Below the pieces are notes generated by a model. It was not told the DNA's origin. It ran no database searches and worked only from the letters and a program-made list of their open reading frames with translations. Of a DNA stretch of 64,000 nt, positions 35,009 through 42,974 are shown in pieces. Every line of letters starts with the position of its first letter. Positions within the stretch are counted from its first letter, which is position 1. Both the position numbers and the translations under genes were made by a program. The DNA lies in assembly GCF_900156735.1 (NCBI RefSeq), contig NZ_FTOL01000009.1, positions 1-64,000 of the forward strand. Reading direction: 5' to 3'. Origin of the DNA: Chryseobacterium ureilyticum. Lineage in GTDB: Bacteria; Bacteroidota; Bacteroidia; Flavobacteriales; Weeksellaceae.

Positions 35009-35488
35009 TTATCTTTTATTATTATTCTTCATAAAACTTGTATAATCTACAATTTTTATAGAATCATTGATTCCTTGTAGTTTATCAATAGCTCCAGTAT
35101 AGTTGTATTCTTTCAATAATAAATTTGTTTCTTCCTTTGTAATAGGAACTCCAATTATTACATCAAAAATTTGGGAATTTTTAGCAGATATTCTTTCTGA
35201 TCCTCCCTCATAGAATCTTGTTCCCTGTGGAAAATGATATATTGATGACCTTAGAATCTTTGAATTATCTATAGTAGACAAAGTAATTATCTTCATACTG
35301 GAACTCTCATCATTTTTAACTCTCAATCTTATAGGAATATTTAATGAGAATAAATCTATTGATTCTAATGATCTACTAATAGTTATATTTTTTGTTGTTT
35401 TTTCCTGTAGAACAGCTATTTTTTCTTGAGAGGTACAGTTTAGAAAAAATGTAAGATATACTAATAAGACAATTTTTATGCTTTTCAT
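35009..35488 (-). CDS. Lipoprotein of the T6SS immunity-candidate family, copy 5
   Basis: 159 aa, the shortest member. The lipobox is LTFFLNC; the conserved family motifs are LFSLNIPIRLRVKN (motif 1), ITKEETNLLLKEY (motif 2) and INDSIKIVDYTSFM near the end (motif 3). The protein ends soon after motif 3, earlier than its paralogues. As an outer-membrane or periplasmic lipoprotein it could neutralise a toxin delivered to the periplasm. It is the last gene of the array that starts at the effector at 38434. Confidence 0.75.
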   Translation of the reverse strand: MKSIKIVLLVYLTFFLNCTSQEKIAVLQEKTTKNITISRSLESIDLFSLNIPIRLRVKNDESSSMKIITLSTIDNSKILRSSIYHFPQGTRFYEGGSERISAKNSQIFDVIIGVPITKEETNLLLKEYNYTGAIDKLQGINDSIKIVDYTSFMKNNNKR

Positions 35489-35517
35489 TACTTTATTAAT
35501 ATGCTATTCAATAGATT

Positions 35518-36096
35518 TCACCAATTTATTTTTAATTCTTCAATAAAAGTTTTATTATTTTGATCTCGGAACATCATACGTACAAAATCAGGAGTTTTAT
35601 CCATTCTTTGCTTGTACTCACCATTATCTTTAATAAAATTTTTATAAGGAATAATTTTTATGGAATCATTGTAGTTTTTCAATTCAGTTGTTTTTGAAAC
35701 ATGATATTTTCCAACAATTCTTTCAGCCTCTTCTTTTGAAATGGAATAACTAATAATAATTTTGTAAAAATTTTCATGCTCAATGTTTTCTTTAACCTCA
35801 GTATAAATCTTCTTTTTTTGAGTTAAACTATACATTGCATTTTTTTGCCCTGTTGCATCCAAATCAGAGAAAACAGTCATTTTTTCTAATCTAAGAGGTC
35901 CTACTGACATATTATTTTTTATACCAATTTTAATTGGAAAATTAAGAGAGAGACTATCATTCTGTGGATTTAGCAATGACTTACTTAATGACACCTCATA
36001 ACTATTTTCACATTGCTCAACTTTTATATCTTTTTGTGAATTGCAACTTATTACAAGTATTAACAACAAAATAAAAATTATACTTTTTCTAATCAT
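35518..36096 (-). CDS. Lipoprotein of the T6SS immunity-candidate family, copy 4
   Basis: 192 aa from MIRKSIIFILLLILVISCNS. The in-frame upstream start would add an unnatural second hydrophobic segment. Motif 1 is NDSLSLNFPIKIGIKN, motif 2 ISKEEAERIVGKY and motif 3 YNDSIKIIPYKNFIKDN. A C-terminal strand (FVRMMFRD...FIEELKINW) resembles the ends of the 178-, 193- and 197-aa copies. There is no toxin tip directly upstream, so it may be retained to protect against toxins no longer carried. Confidence 0.75.
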   Translation of the reverse strand: MIRKSIIFILLLILVISCNSQKDIKVEQCENSYEVSLSKSLLNPQNDSLSLNFPIKIGIKNNMSVGPLRLEKMTVFSDLDATGQKNAMYSLTQKKKIYTEVKENIEHENFYKIIISYSISKEEAERIVGKYHVSKTTELKNYNDSIKIIPYKNFIKDNGEYKQRMDKTPDFVRMMFRDQNNKTFIEELKINW

Positions 36097-36176
36097 TATG
36101 CTAAAAAATGTTATAAATAAGCAAATCTTCATATTTATAGAGAAGTCTAATTTTAACACTTAAAATGGTCATTTAT

Positions 36177-36770
36177 TTACCATTTAATTTTATATTTTGT
36201 AGATGAATATTTTTTTTCAGAATGTTTTCTAATATTTATTATTAAAAAATCATCCTGTTTTCTTAAAGTATTCATTACATCAGTATTTTCTTTACGAAAT
36301 TTCGAATATGAGTTAAGTTTAATACTATCTGTTTTTCCAATTTTATCTGACTTAATATTGGTATCAGCATATTTTGCAAGTAAATTATCTCCTACTTTTT
36401 TTGATACTAAATTATTTTTAATGTATAATCTAAGTATAATTTTTTTAGGATTTTCAATGTCTTTTAAATTAATCCCTTCATACAGTGTCTGAATTTTGTT
36501 ATTCTTAAAGTATTTTATTGTATAATCATTTATATATTGTTGATAATGATTATTTTTCAATAAATCAAAAGTAACTTTATCTGTATCTTCAGGAAAGTTA
36601 ATTTCAAATTCAAGAGGTACATTAAGACATATACTGTCATTATTTTCTTTCTTAAAATATTCAGAAATAGTAACATAAGAATTATTATTGATTTCGGATA
36701 TTCCAATTTCTTGCTTTACTTTACAAGAAAATAAAATCAATAAAAAGATTGATAAAAATATGTTTCTCAT
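36177..36770 (-). CDS. Lipoprotein of the T6SS immunity-candidate family, copy 3
   Basis: 197 aa with lipobox LILFSC. Motif 1 is NDSICLNVPLEFEIN, motif 2 VSKKVGDNLLAKY and motif 3 KTDSIKLNSYSKFRKEN. The start codon shares one base with the stop codon of the displaced effector tip (TAATG), exactly the coupling expected for a toxin and its cognate immunity gene. This is therefore the probable partner of the displaced tip. Confidence 0.8.
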   Translation of the reverse strand: MRNIFLSIFLLILFSCKVKQEIGISEINNNSYVTISEYFKKENNDSICLNVPLEFEINFPEDTDKVTFDLLKNNHYQQYINDYTIKYFKNNKIQTLYEGINLKDIENPKKIILRLYIKNNLVSKKVGDNLLAKYADTNIKSDKIGKTDSIKLNSYSKFRKENTDVMNTLRKQDDFLIINIRKHSEKKYSSTKYKIKW

Positions 36771-37292
36771 TATTTTATAAATATTGTCTCTATTATATAA
36801 ATATCATCGCCAATTTTTTCGTCATATTGACTTTTATATAGCAACATATAATTTAAAGATGACTTATATGATTGATTAGATTTCATATACGTTTGATCGT
36901 CAATTCTATTTTGGTCTTCAATTTTTTTCTGAAGATTATCTAAACGTCTTATTTTTCCAAGCAAAATATTCTCTAATATACTTTGACTAATATCTAAAGT
37001 TTTATATACTCCTCCTTGATCTCCTCCAGAAAAAGAGACATTATTCGCATTTAAAGTTACAAATTCTTTCGCTCCTTTAACACCTAAGTCCTTTGCTTTC
37101 TCCAACACTGCTTCCACAGCTTCACCCCCACATTTCTTTCATTCTTTCCTTTGTCTCTGTAACCATAATATCAATTACAAAGTCTAGTCCCGGAACCGGG
37201 CTAGGAATTGATGGCAGTTCTCCGTTACCGGAAATGTATTTGGCAAGATCCAGAAAGGTAAGACAATCTAAGGCGTTCTTCCTATAAGTAAA
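36770..37292 (-). pseudogene. Displaced C-terminal tip of a second effector, frameshifted
   Basis: The region 37148-37277 is nearly identical (two mismatches in about 130 nt) to 38799-38928 inside the 535-aa effector gene. Translated, it reads LDLAKYISGNGELPSIPSP...VTETKERMKEMWG. One extra G in the run at 37124-37131 then shifts the frame. After correction it continues EAVEAVLEKAKDLGVKGAKEF and to IIETIFIK, a diverged version of the effector's C-terminus (about 115 aa). There is an in-frame stop just upstream (37293-37295), so it is not expressed as a full protein. A shorter product from the internal ATG at 37117 is possible. It looks like a silent toxin cassette that can recombine into the intact effector. 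Confidence 0.8.
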
Positions 37293-37299
37293 CTATGGC

Positions 37300-37836
37300 T
37301 TATTTAGCATAATCTATTTTCAATACATCATAAGAAGTCTTTTTCCCATTTGAAAATCCGACCACTTTAATACTATCTGTATGTTGATTAAAAGTTTTCA
37401 CCAAAGGCAAATAATGTTCTTTAGATTTAAGTACAATGGAATCTTTATCTCCAAAATTTATTTTTTCGTTTCTGAAAGCTTCTTGAGAAGCTACTTTGGA
37501 AATTTTAGTATGATTTTGACGAATAAGGAAAACAATAGCCTGATTAGGTTGAATTTCATCTTGAAAGTTCAATAATGTACCTTTCTTATAAATAATATAA
37601 TCTCCCATATCTATTAAGGCACGATTAACATCACTTAAAACAATATGTAGTCTGTTAATGACTTTACCCGTATTATTTTTGAATTCGAATTTTAAAGGTA
37701 TATCAACAACAATACTATCATTCTTCTCTATTAAATTTATACTATTTGATGACTTAAGATGAGTAAAATTATTCACTTGAGTTTTACAAGAAAATAAAAA
37801 GCTTAATAAAATTATTGCAAACAAACAGGTTTTCAT
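37300..37836 (-). CDS. Lipoprotein of the T6SS immunity-candidate family, copy 2
   Basis: 178 aa with lipobox LLSFLFSC. Motif 1 is NDSIVVDIPLKFEFKN; motif 2 is altered (SKVASQEAFRNEK); motif 3 is DKDSIVLKSKEHYL. It lies 13 nt downstream of copy 1 in the same operon and 8 nt before the remnant of the displaced effector tip. It may be the former partner of a tip lost by recombination. Confidence 0.75.
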   Translation of the reverse strand: MKTCLFAIILLSFLFSCKTQVNNFTHLKSSNSINLIEKNDSIVVDIPLKFEFKNNTGKVINRLHIVLSDVNRALIDMGDYIIYKKGTLLNFQDEIQPNQAIVFLIRQNHTKISKVASQEAFRNEKINFGDKDSIVLKSKEHYLPLVKTFNQHTDSIKVVGFSNGKKTSYDVLKIDYAK

Positions 37837-37849
37837 ACTGTTAGAAGAT

Positions 37850-38431
37850 CTATAGTTTTAATTTAATCATTTTTATCTTTATATTCTTTTTATCATCATC
37901 ATTAACAAACATAAATCCTATTGAGTCTTTTGGTTTTGAATACCTACTAAAAAAATCAGGATTCAGCTTTGAAAATTCTGAAATATTTCCAACATTAATC
38001 GAATCTTTAATTCCATTCAAAGTATTAATATCTTTTTCACTATTCTTTTTTTTGAGAATGTTATCAGCTTCTTTTCTTGAAATAATTAATCCTATTATAA
38101 ACTTAAAATTTCTGATTTGATGCGGATTAACAACTTCCTTATCAATCTTAAACTCTTCTTTATTCTCATTAAAAACTAAATGCCTCCAGCTTTCTGAATT
38201 ATTCTGAATAAAAGTCTTATAATTAAGTATAACCACCTTTTCAGAAGAAAGATTCTCAAACAATAAACCAACCGGAACATTTAATGCTATGGAATCCTCT
38301 GGTTTTCCTACAACAGTTTTACTAAGCGTTAGCTGTTTATCATCATAAAACTTAGATTTTATAATGACATCGTGCTTTTGACTCTTACAATTTATAAGGA
38401 AGAGGAAAAGTACATACCAATAATTCTTCAT
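37850..38431 (-). CDS. Lipoprotein of the T6SS immunity-candidate family, copy 1 (probable cognate)
   Basis: 193 aa with lipobox LFLINC. Motif 1 is EDSIALNVPVGLLFEN, motif 2 ISRKEADNILKKK and motif 3 GIKDSINVGNISEFSKLN. It starts 2 nt after the stop codon of the 535-aa effector gene, so it is the best candidate for its cognate immunity protein. Localisation by lipid anchor to the envelope suggests that the toxin acts in the periplasm or on the membrane. Confidence 0.8.
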   Translation of the reverse strand: MKNYWYVLFLFLINCKSQKHDVIIKSKFYDDKQLTLSKTVVGKPEDSIALNVPVGLLFENLSSEKVVILNYKTFIQNNSESWRHLVFNENKEEFKIDKEVVNPHQIRNFKFIIGLIISRKEADNILKKKNSEKDINTLNGIKDSINVGNISEFSKLNPDFFSRYSKPKDSIGFMFVNDDDKKNIKIKMIKLKL

Positions 38432-38433
38432 AA

Positions 38434-40041
38434 TTATTTAATAAAAATTGTATTAATCACATTAATAAACTCACTATATCTCTCATCAGAGACTTTTTCA
38501 TACAAAACCAAATATTTTGATTCTTTCATATACTTATCATAATCTTTTCTATTATTTCTCTCTTTATTTCTCAAAGAACCTAAGCTACGAATATTTCCTT
38601 GAAGTAAGCTTTCAAGAGAAGATTGAGATATTGTTTCTATTTCAAATCTTTTTATATCCCCTTCAACAGTATTTCCTGTAGTGAATGACATTTTATTACC
38701 ATTTACATACATGAATTCTTCAACTCCTTTTACTCCCAAATCCTTCGCTTTTGATAATGTTACCTGCACTGCTTCTTCTGCCATATTTTTTATCTGTTCC
38801 TTTGTCTCTGTAACCATAATATCAATTACAAAGTCTAGTCCCGGAACCGGGCTAGGAATTGATGGCAGTTCTCCGTTACCGGAAATGTATTTGGCAAGAT
38901 CCAGAAAGGCAAGACAATCTAAGGCATTTTTTCCAACTTTGGCTACTTTACTGTAAACATTCGTTTCTTTAAAAAAGTCTAACTGGCTGATCCCTTTTGA
39001 AGTCACTCGTTCACCATTACTCACATACCCGAAGTTGGAAGCTCTTGTTACCGTATATTCTTCACCCAGGTTATCAAACTGGATTGTGGTATACAGTCTC
39101 CTGTTTGTTCTCACCTGTCCATTGTTCATGCCCAGTTTCCCTTTCTTCAATTGGTGAACAGCAATGGTTTTCTGTAGCTTGTCAAGCCCTTTACCGGTCA
39201 TTTCTTCAGCTTTGTCTTTGATCTTTCCTTCTATTTCGTCCTTGATCTTATCTTTTACCCTGTCAAATGCTGTAGAGTCTTCTTCTTTTTTAATATTTTC
39301 TGCACTTGCCAGCTTATCAATACTTTCAACGCCACCACTGAAAATAATGATATCTCCATCTGCAGACCGAAACTCAGGAAGACCATACTTCTCGTCTCCT
39401 ACTGCTGACTGTATAAATAAAGTTCTGTCTGAATATCCTACCTGGAGATATTTACTGTTATCTCTTGCTAAATAGGCAAACTCGTGACCATAATATCTCG
39501 CAATAAAATAAAGCTCAATATAGGCACCGGCATCTTCTTCAATATACTGTTCAAAATATTCTGTAAGATCAATACTGAATATGGCATATCCGTCTTTATC
39601 TATATTAGCTGTTACAGCATTAGATCCAGATTCTTTTCCTTCAAGAGGAACAAAATCATCAAACATACGGCTATCGAAAATAGTTCCCAAGCCAATTTTC
39701 AGACTTATCCCGTCACTTTCCCAAAGTTCAAAGCTTAAAGGTGTATTTTCAGGAATATTTCTTGTTTTCACCCTGAAAAAAACGGTATTTCCAATTCTTG
39801 CGTGGGGAGTTTTACTTGTATCAATGGGATTTCCATCTTGATCCAACCATTCTCCATCAATAATATAATCACCTTCTATAGCAGCAGGTTTTTTCGGATC
39901 ACCATAGGTAACCCCGTTATTCACCCCTGTTTCTGTTATAGCTGCTCCTGCATTGGTGATAATATTGGCATTGGAATACATACTATGCCCTTCCTGAGAA
40001 ATCTTGGTATAAGTTCCTCTTACAATTCTCGTTCTGCTCAT
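38434..40041 (-). CDS. Candidate T6SS effector linked to VgrG-2
   Basis: 535 aa, no signal peptide, 3 nt downstream of vgrG-2. Residues 1-50 (RGTYTKISQEGHSMYSNANI...) probably dock on the spike. Residues about 55-230 form a beta-rich domain (EGDYIIDGEWLDQDGN, FELWESDGISLKIG, AYIELYFIARYYGHEFAYL). A Lys/Glu-rich helical linker covers about 245-300. The segment LDLAKYISGNGELPSIPSP...IMVTETKE at about 380-425 marks the junction with the variable C-terminal tip (about 110 residues, ending INTIFIK). That junction is repeated at the displaced tip at 36770-37292. No catalytic motif is recognised in the tip. The effector role is inferred from position, modular structure and the following lipoprotein family. 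Confidence 0.75.
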   Translation of the reverse strand: MSRTRIVRGTYTKISQEGHSMYSNANIITNAGAAITETGVNNGVTYGDPKKPAAIEGDYIIDGEWLDQDGNPIDTSKTPHARIGNTVFFRVKTRNIPENTPLSFELWESDGISLKIGLGTIFDSRMFDDFVPLEGKESGSNAVTANIDKDGYAIFSIDLTEYFEQYIEEDAGAYIELYFIARYYGHEFAYLARDNSKYLQVGYSDRTLFIQSAVGDEKYGLPEFRSADGDIIIFSGGVESIDKLASAENIKKEEDSTAFDRVKDKIKDEIEGKIKDKAEEMTGKGLDKLQKTIAVHQLKKGKLGMNNGQVRTNRRLYTTIQFDNLGEEYTVTRASNFGYVSNGERVTSKGISQLDFFKETNVYSKVAKVGKNALDCLAFLDLAKYISGNGELPSIPSPVPGLDFVIDIMVTETKEQIKNMAEEAVQVTLSKAKDLGVKGVEEFMYVNGNKMSFTTGNTVEGDIKRFEIETISQSSLESLLQGNIRSLGSLRNKERNNRKDYDKYMKESKYLVLYEKVSDERYSEFINVINTIFIK

Positions 40042-40044
40042 CGC

Positions 40045-41979
40045 TTAGTGGGCTTTAGATTTTTCACCGCTGTTGTTTTGTACCTCAGCCTGTGCGTGTT
40101 TATGAACAAATTTTCCGGATTGAATATTCATATCATTTTCACTCACCTCATTCCGTTCTTTTTTGGTTTCACTATGTACATCTCCTTCTATGATCTCGGT
40201 TAGCTTTCCGGTGATAAATGTACTTGCATTTCCTATAACTGAAGTAAGTTTCATAGCCCCCACACTTTCTGTATTATTCAATCCGATATTATCAGATTTA
40301 TTCATTCCCACCGTCGTCGTCATATTCTCACCTACATTAATATTCATATTTTTCCCTGCTGTAAACGTAATATCATTTGGAGCAGTCACCGAAATATTTC
40401 CGTTTCCGTCCATAAAATAGGTATTTCCACTTGGATCAATGATTGTCACACTTTTTTCATCATCATTCATCAGTACTTTGATCCCACTTTTTGTCTGGAT
40501 AGATCTCATATGGTTATCCACTCCACCTCCAAGACCGATTCCTCCATGGAACATTCCTCCCATTACAAAAGGACGGTCAGGATGACTGTGTACAAAATTA
40601 ACCATTACCTGATCTCCAACTTCAGGGATTGCTACATAACCTCGGTTTTGAGTGATCTGATCAGTTCCTCCAGCATCTGGGCTCATTACTCGTACAAAAT
40701 GAGTGGTATCATTCATCTGCCAATCGAATCTTACCTGGACTCTTCCCTGTCCTTCAGGATCGGCATTGGCAATGACCGTGGCTATCTGAGGCTGAGCGAT
40801 AGGTTCTGTAAATTCAGGTTTGGGTAAATAACCAGTATCAGCTGCTATAGACTCAAAACTACCTGTATAATGTCCGATTGTGTCAATTTCATGTACCGCT
40901 TCGGTTACCATCACTTTGGTAAAGTAAGATGTTTCATTGCTGTCTGGTTTTCTCATATGAATATCCACTACACAGCCAGGATGTAAAAAAGGAACGGTTG
41001 TAGAGCCGGAAACAGAAAAGACTCCTACGGCTTCACTTCCCGAGGTACTTCTCTGAGAATATTCTACATCTAAATGAGTCGATGCTTTGATAGGTGCCAC
41101 CTGAAGTGCCGGAGTTTTGTATATTTTATCGTTATGGCTGTAAGCGGTTTTAGCCAGATCTCCTAAATGTTTTACAGGAGTTTCTCCTGAGGTCAATTTT
41201 TCATTTCTACTGCTGTTATAACCATAATATTGAGGTTTGGTATGAACAGCTTTGAGTTCTACCTTTACATCATTAGCATTACTGCCGTAAATAAGTTTGA
41301 TGGGTTTGTTTTGAAGGGGAAGTTTCCCGAAATGTAAGACTTCACCATCATAGTAGAATTGCTCACCATAAGCTTCTGCCATTCTTGCAAGGTAGTTATA
41401 ATGAGTTTCATTATACTGACTGCTGTAGATGATCTGTGAGTAGTCATTCGTATCTACTCTTATATCGAAACGGCTTTTATCGATCCCCTGTTTGATTACT
41501 TCTTCAGCAATAATTCCCATATTAACAGGCTGATTACCTCCAAAGCTTTGAATATGCGGGGCTCCGTCTAATAAGATCGTCGGACTATAGCCGGAAAGTA
41601 CAATATTTCCAAGGCTCATTTTCTCCTGACTGAATCCTACTTTGGTTATCAATCCTACAAAGTTTCTCTCAGGGCTGTTATCTATGTCTTTATAGGAAAT
41701 GACTACGGTAAGTCGTTTTCCTAAAAATTTATTGGCTTCTTCAAGGGTATGACTTTGCCGGTCATTAAGCGCGTCATGGGCAAGAATAAGGCTGAACTCA
41801 TGATGATGACTTGCCTTTTGTTTAAGTATAAAATGTTTATAGTGCTTGATAATTTTACCTTCAACAACCAACGAGAGTTTTACCAAACGGTTGATACCTG
41901 TATGGTGATTTTCGGATATCCCGTCTGCATTCTGTGATGGGCGGAAAGAACCTCCTTTTAGTTTGGATTCGGTTTTCAT
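40045..41979 (-). CDS. vgrG: T6SS spike protein VgrG (TssI), copy 2
   Basis: 644 aa, without the 90-residue N-terminal extension of copy 1. The gp27-like part begins GINRLVKLSLVVEGKIIKHYKHF. The OB-fold contains GRVQVRFDWQMNDTTHFVRVMSPDAGG and VGDQVMVNFVHSHPDRPFVMGGMFHGG. The C-terminal spike has NVGENMTTTVGMNKSDNIG-type repeats. It begins the operon of effector and lipoproteins. Its tail (HKHAQAEVQNNSGEKSKAH) differs from copy 1 and may select its effector. Confidence 0.95.
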   Translation of the reverse strand: MKTESKLKGGSFRPSQNADGISENHHTGINRLVKLSLVVEGKIIKHYKHFILKQKASHHHEFSLILAHDALNDRQSHTLEEANKFLGKRLTVVISYKDIDNSPERNFVGLITKVGFSQEKMSLGNIVLSGYSPTILLDGAPHIQSFGGNQPVNMGIIAEEVIKQGIDKSRFDIRVDTNDYSQIIYSSQYNETHYNYLARMAEAYGEQFYYDGEVLHFGKLPLQNKPIKLIYGSNANDVKVELKAVHTKPQYYGYNSSRNEKLTSGETPVKHLGDLAKTAYSHNDKIYKTPALQVAPIKASTHLDVEYSQRSTSGSEAVGVFSVSGSTTVPFLHPGCVVDIHMRKPDSNETSYFTKVMVTEAVHEIDTIGHYTGSFESIAADTGYLPKPEFTEPIAQPQIATVIANADPEGQGRVQVRFDWQMNDTTHFVRVMSPDAGGTDQITQNRGYVAIPEVGDQVMVNFVHSHPDRPFVMGGMFHGGIGLGGGVDNHMRSIQTKSGIKVLMNDDEKSVTIIDPSGNTYFMDGNGNISVTAPNDITFTAGKNMNINVGENMTTTVGMNKSDNIGLNNTESVGAMKLTSVIGNASTFITGKLTEIIEGDVHSETKKERNEVSENDMNIQSGKFVHKHAQAEVQNNSGEKSKAH

Positions 41980-42086
41980 TTGCTTTGTGTTTGGATGAGT
42001 ATTAAAGATAGTAATATTTCACGAAATAACCATAATATCAATAAGATATGAAATAAAAAAACATTTAAAATAAGTTTATTTCAGGC

Positions 42087-42123
42087 AAAAAAAGACCGCC
42101 TTCAATAGTGACAGTCTTTTTTT
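42087..42123 (-). terminator. Terminator of the third tssD
   Basis: AAAAAAAGACCG / CAGTCTTTTTTT with one mismatch and a 13-nt loop; on the minus strand it ends in TTTTTTT. It separates tssD-3 from vgrG-2. Confidence 0.75.
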
Positions 42124-42149
42124 CGTATGAATGTTGATAATGTGTATTA

Positions 42150-42557
42150 TTAGTTATTCGGCCAAAGTCCAGCATACTCAGAGTCTCCATAGCTGATAGT
42201 CTCAGCACTTACTACGAAGCTGATTAACATACTGTTGCTATCAATAGCATCAAACTCTACCTGATGTTGGATTACATAACCATTGTTCCACTTTAAAGTA
42301 ATCAAAGTTCCTTCTTCGTGAGATTTATTGAATGTAATTTCTCCTACTGTTGGCTTATATTTTCCGTTTAGTAAGCTTTCAAGAATATCAGATTTTTCAG
42401 TAGCTTCTACTGTAACCTTGATTAATGCATTGGAAGGATCTGATGCTACACGTCCTGAAACGTCCGTAGATCTTGCTACGCTGTAGTTCATCTTTAATAA
42501 TTTCTGACCTTCTCCGTTGTTGAATTTTAAGATTCCTCTCGAATTTCTTTCTGCCAT
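42150..42557 (-). CDS. tssD: T6SS tube protein TssD (Hcp), copy 3
   Basis: 135-aa TssD. It differs from copy 1 at scattered sites (GEITFNKS, QHQVEFDAIDSNSM) and in the tail YGDSEYAGLWPNN. It is placed before vgrG-2 as tssD-2 is before vgrG-1, so each spike operon has its own tube gene. It has the conserved control region 42610-42703. Confidence 0.95.
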   Translation of the reverse strand: MAERNSRGILKFNNGEGQKLLKMNYSVARSTDVSGRVASDPSNALIKVTVEATEKSDILESLLNGKYKPTVGEITFNKSHEEGTLITLKWNNGYVIQHQVEFDAIDSNSMLISFVVSAETISYGDSEYAGLWPNN

Positions 42558-42609
42558 AATGTGTAAATTTTAATCGTTAATAATATTTTGTGATTCAGTG
42601 ATTGTGTAG

Positions 42610-42703
42610 CAAATATAGAATGTCTTTTTTTCTAAAAAAAACTTTTGAACACAAATCTGAAAAATTGTAGTAGTTCTACGACTTTTTGTAGTAATTCTAC
42701 GAC
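42610..42703 (-). promoter_or_regulatory. tssD-3 promoter with tandem palindromic boxes
   Basis: Minus-strand -7 box TATATTTG (42610-42617), 53 nt before the start. Tandem boxes GTCGTAGAATTACTAC and GTCGTAGAACTACTAC lie at 42667-42703, again 110 nt before the start and 21 nt apart. Confidence 0.78.
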
Positions 42704-42926
42704 ACTGGATTTACAAAACAAATATAACACACTACAAATAAACACATTACACTCAATTCATATTGTTAATAAAAAGACAATTTTTACACTCAATAGAGAA
42801 ATAGTTTGCTTTTTTCACATGAAATTTTGAAATTTTCAGCGTGTGATTAATTATTTTTGGCTAAGGTTAAATATCGGATAAAGAAGTTTTGTTATCATCC
42901 TATTTTTTATTTCATCAACAATAAAA

Positions 42927-42953
42927 AAAGCAGAAGTATTCTACTCCTGCTTT
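42927..42953 (-). terminator. Terminator of the tssO-tssR operon
   Basis: 12-bp stem AAAGCAGAAGTA / TACTCCTGCTTT (one G-U pair) with a 3-nt loop; on the minus strand TTTTTTTATTG follows. Confidence 0.82.
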
Positions 42954-42974
42954 TAATATTATAAAAACTAACAA

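Noticed and set aside
37093..38956. Two similar plus-strand frames (37093-37287 and 38681-38956)
   Set aside because: They are antisense shadows of the duplicated effector junction; the similarity comes from the minus-strand gene.
14083..42557. Contractile phage tail or extracellular contractile system instead of T6SS
   Set aside because: Hcp-like and VgrG proteins with LysM and PAAR-like genes could suggest this, but ClpV-type TssH, TssR, TssO-like genes and the absence of capsid or tail-fibre genes favour a T6SS.
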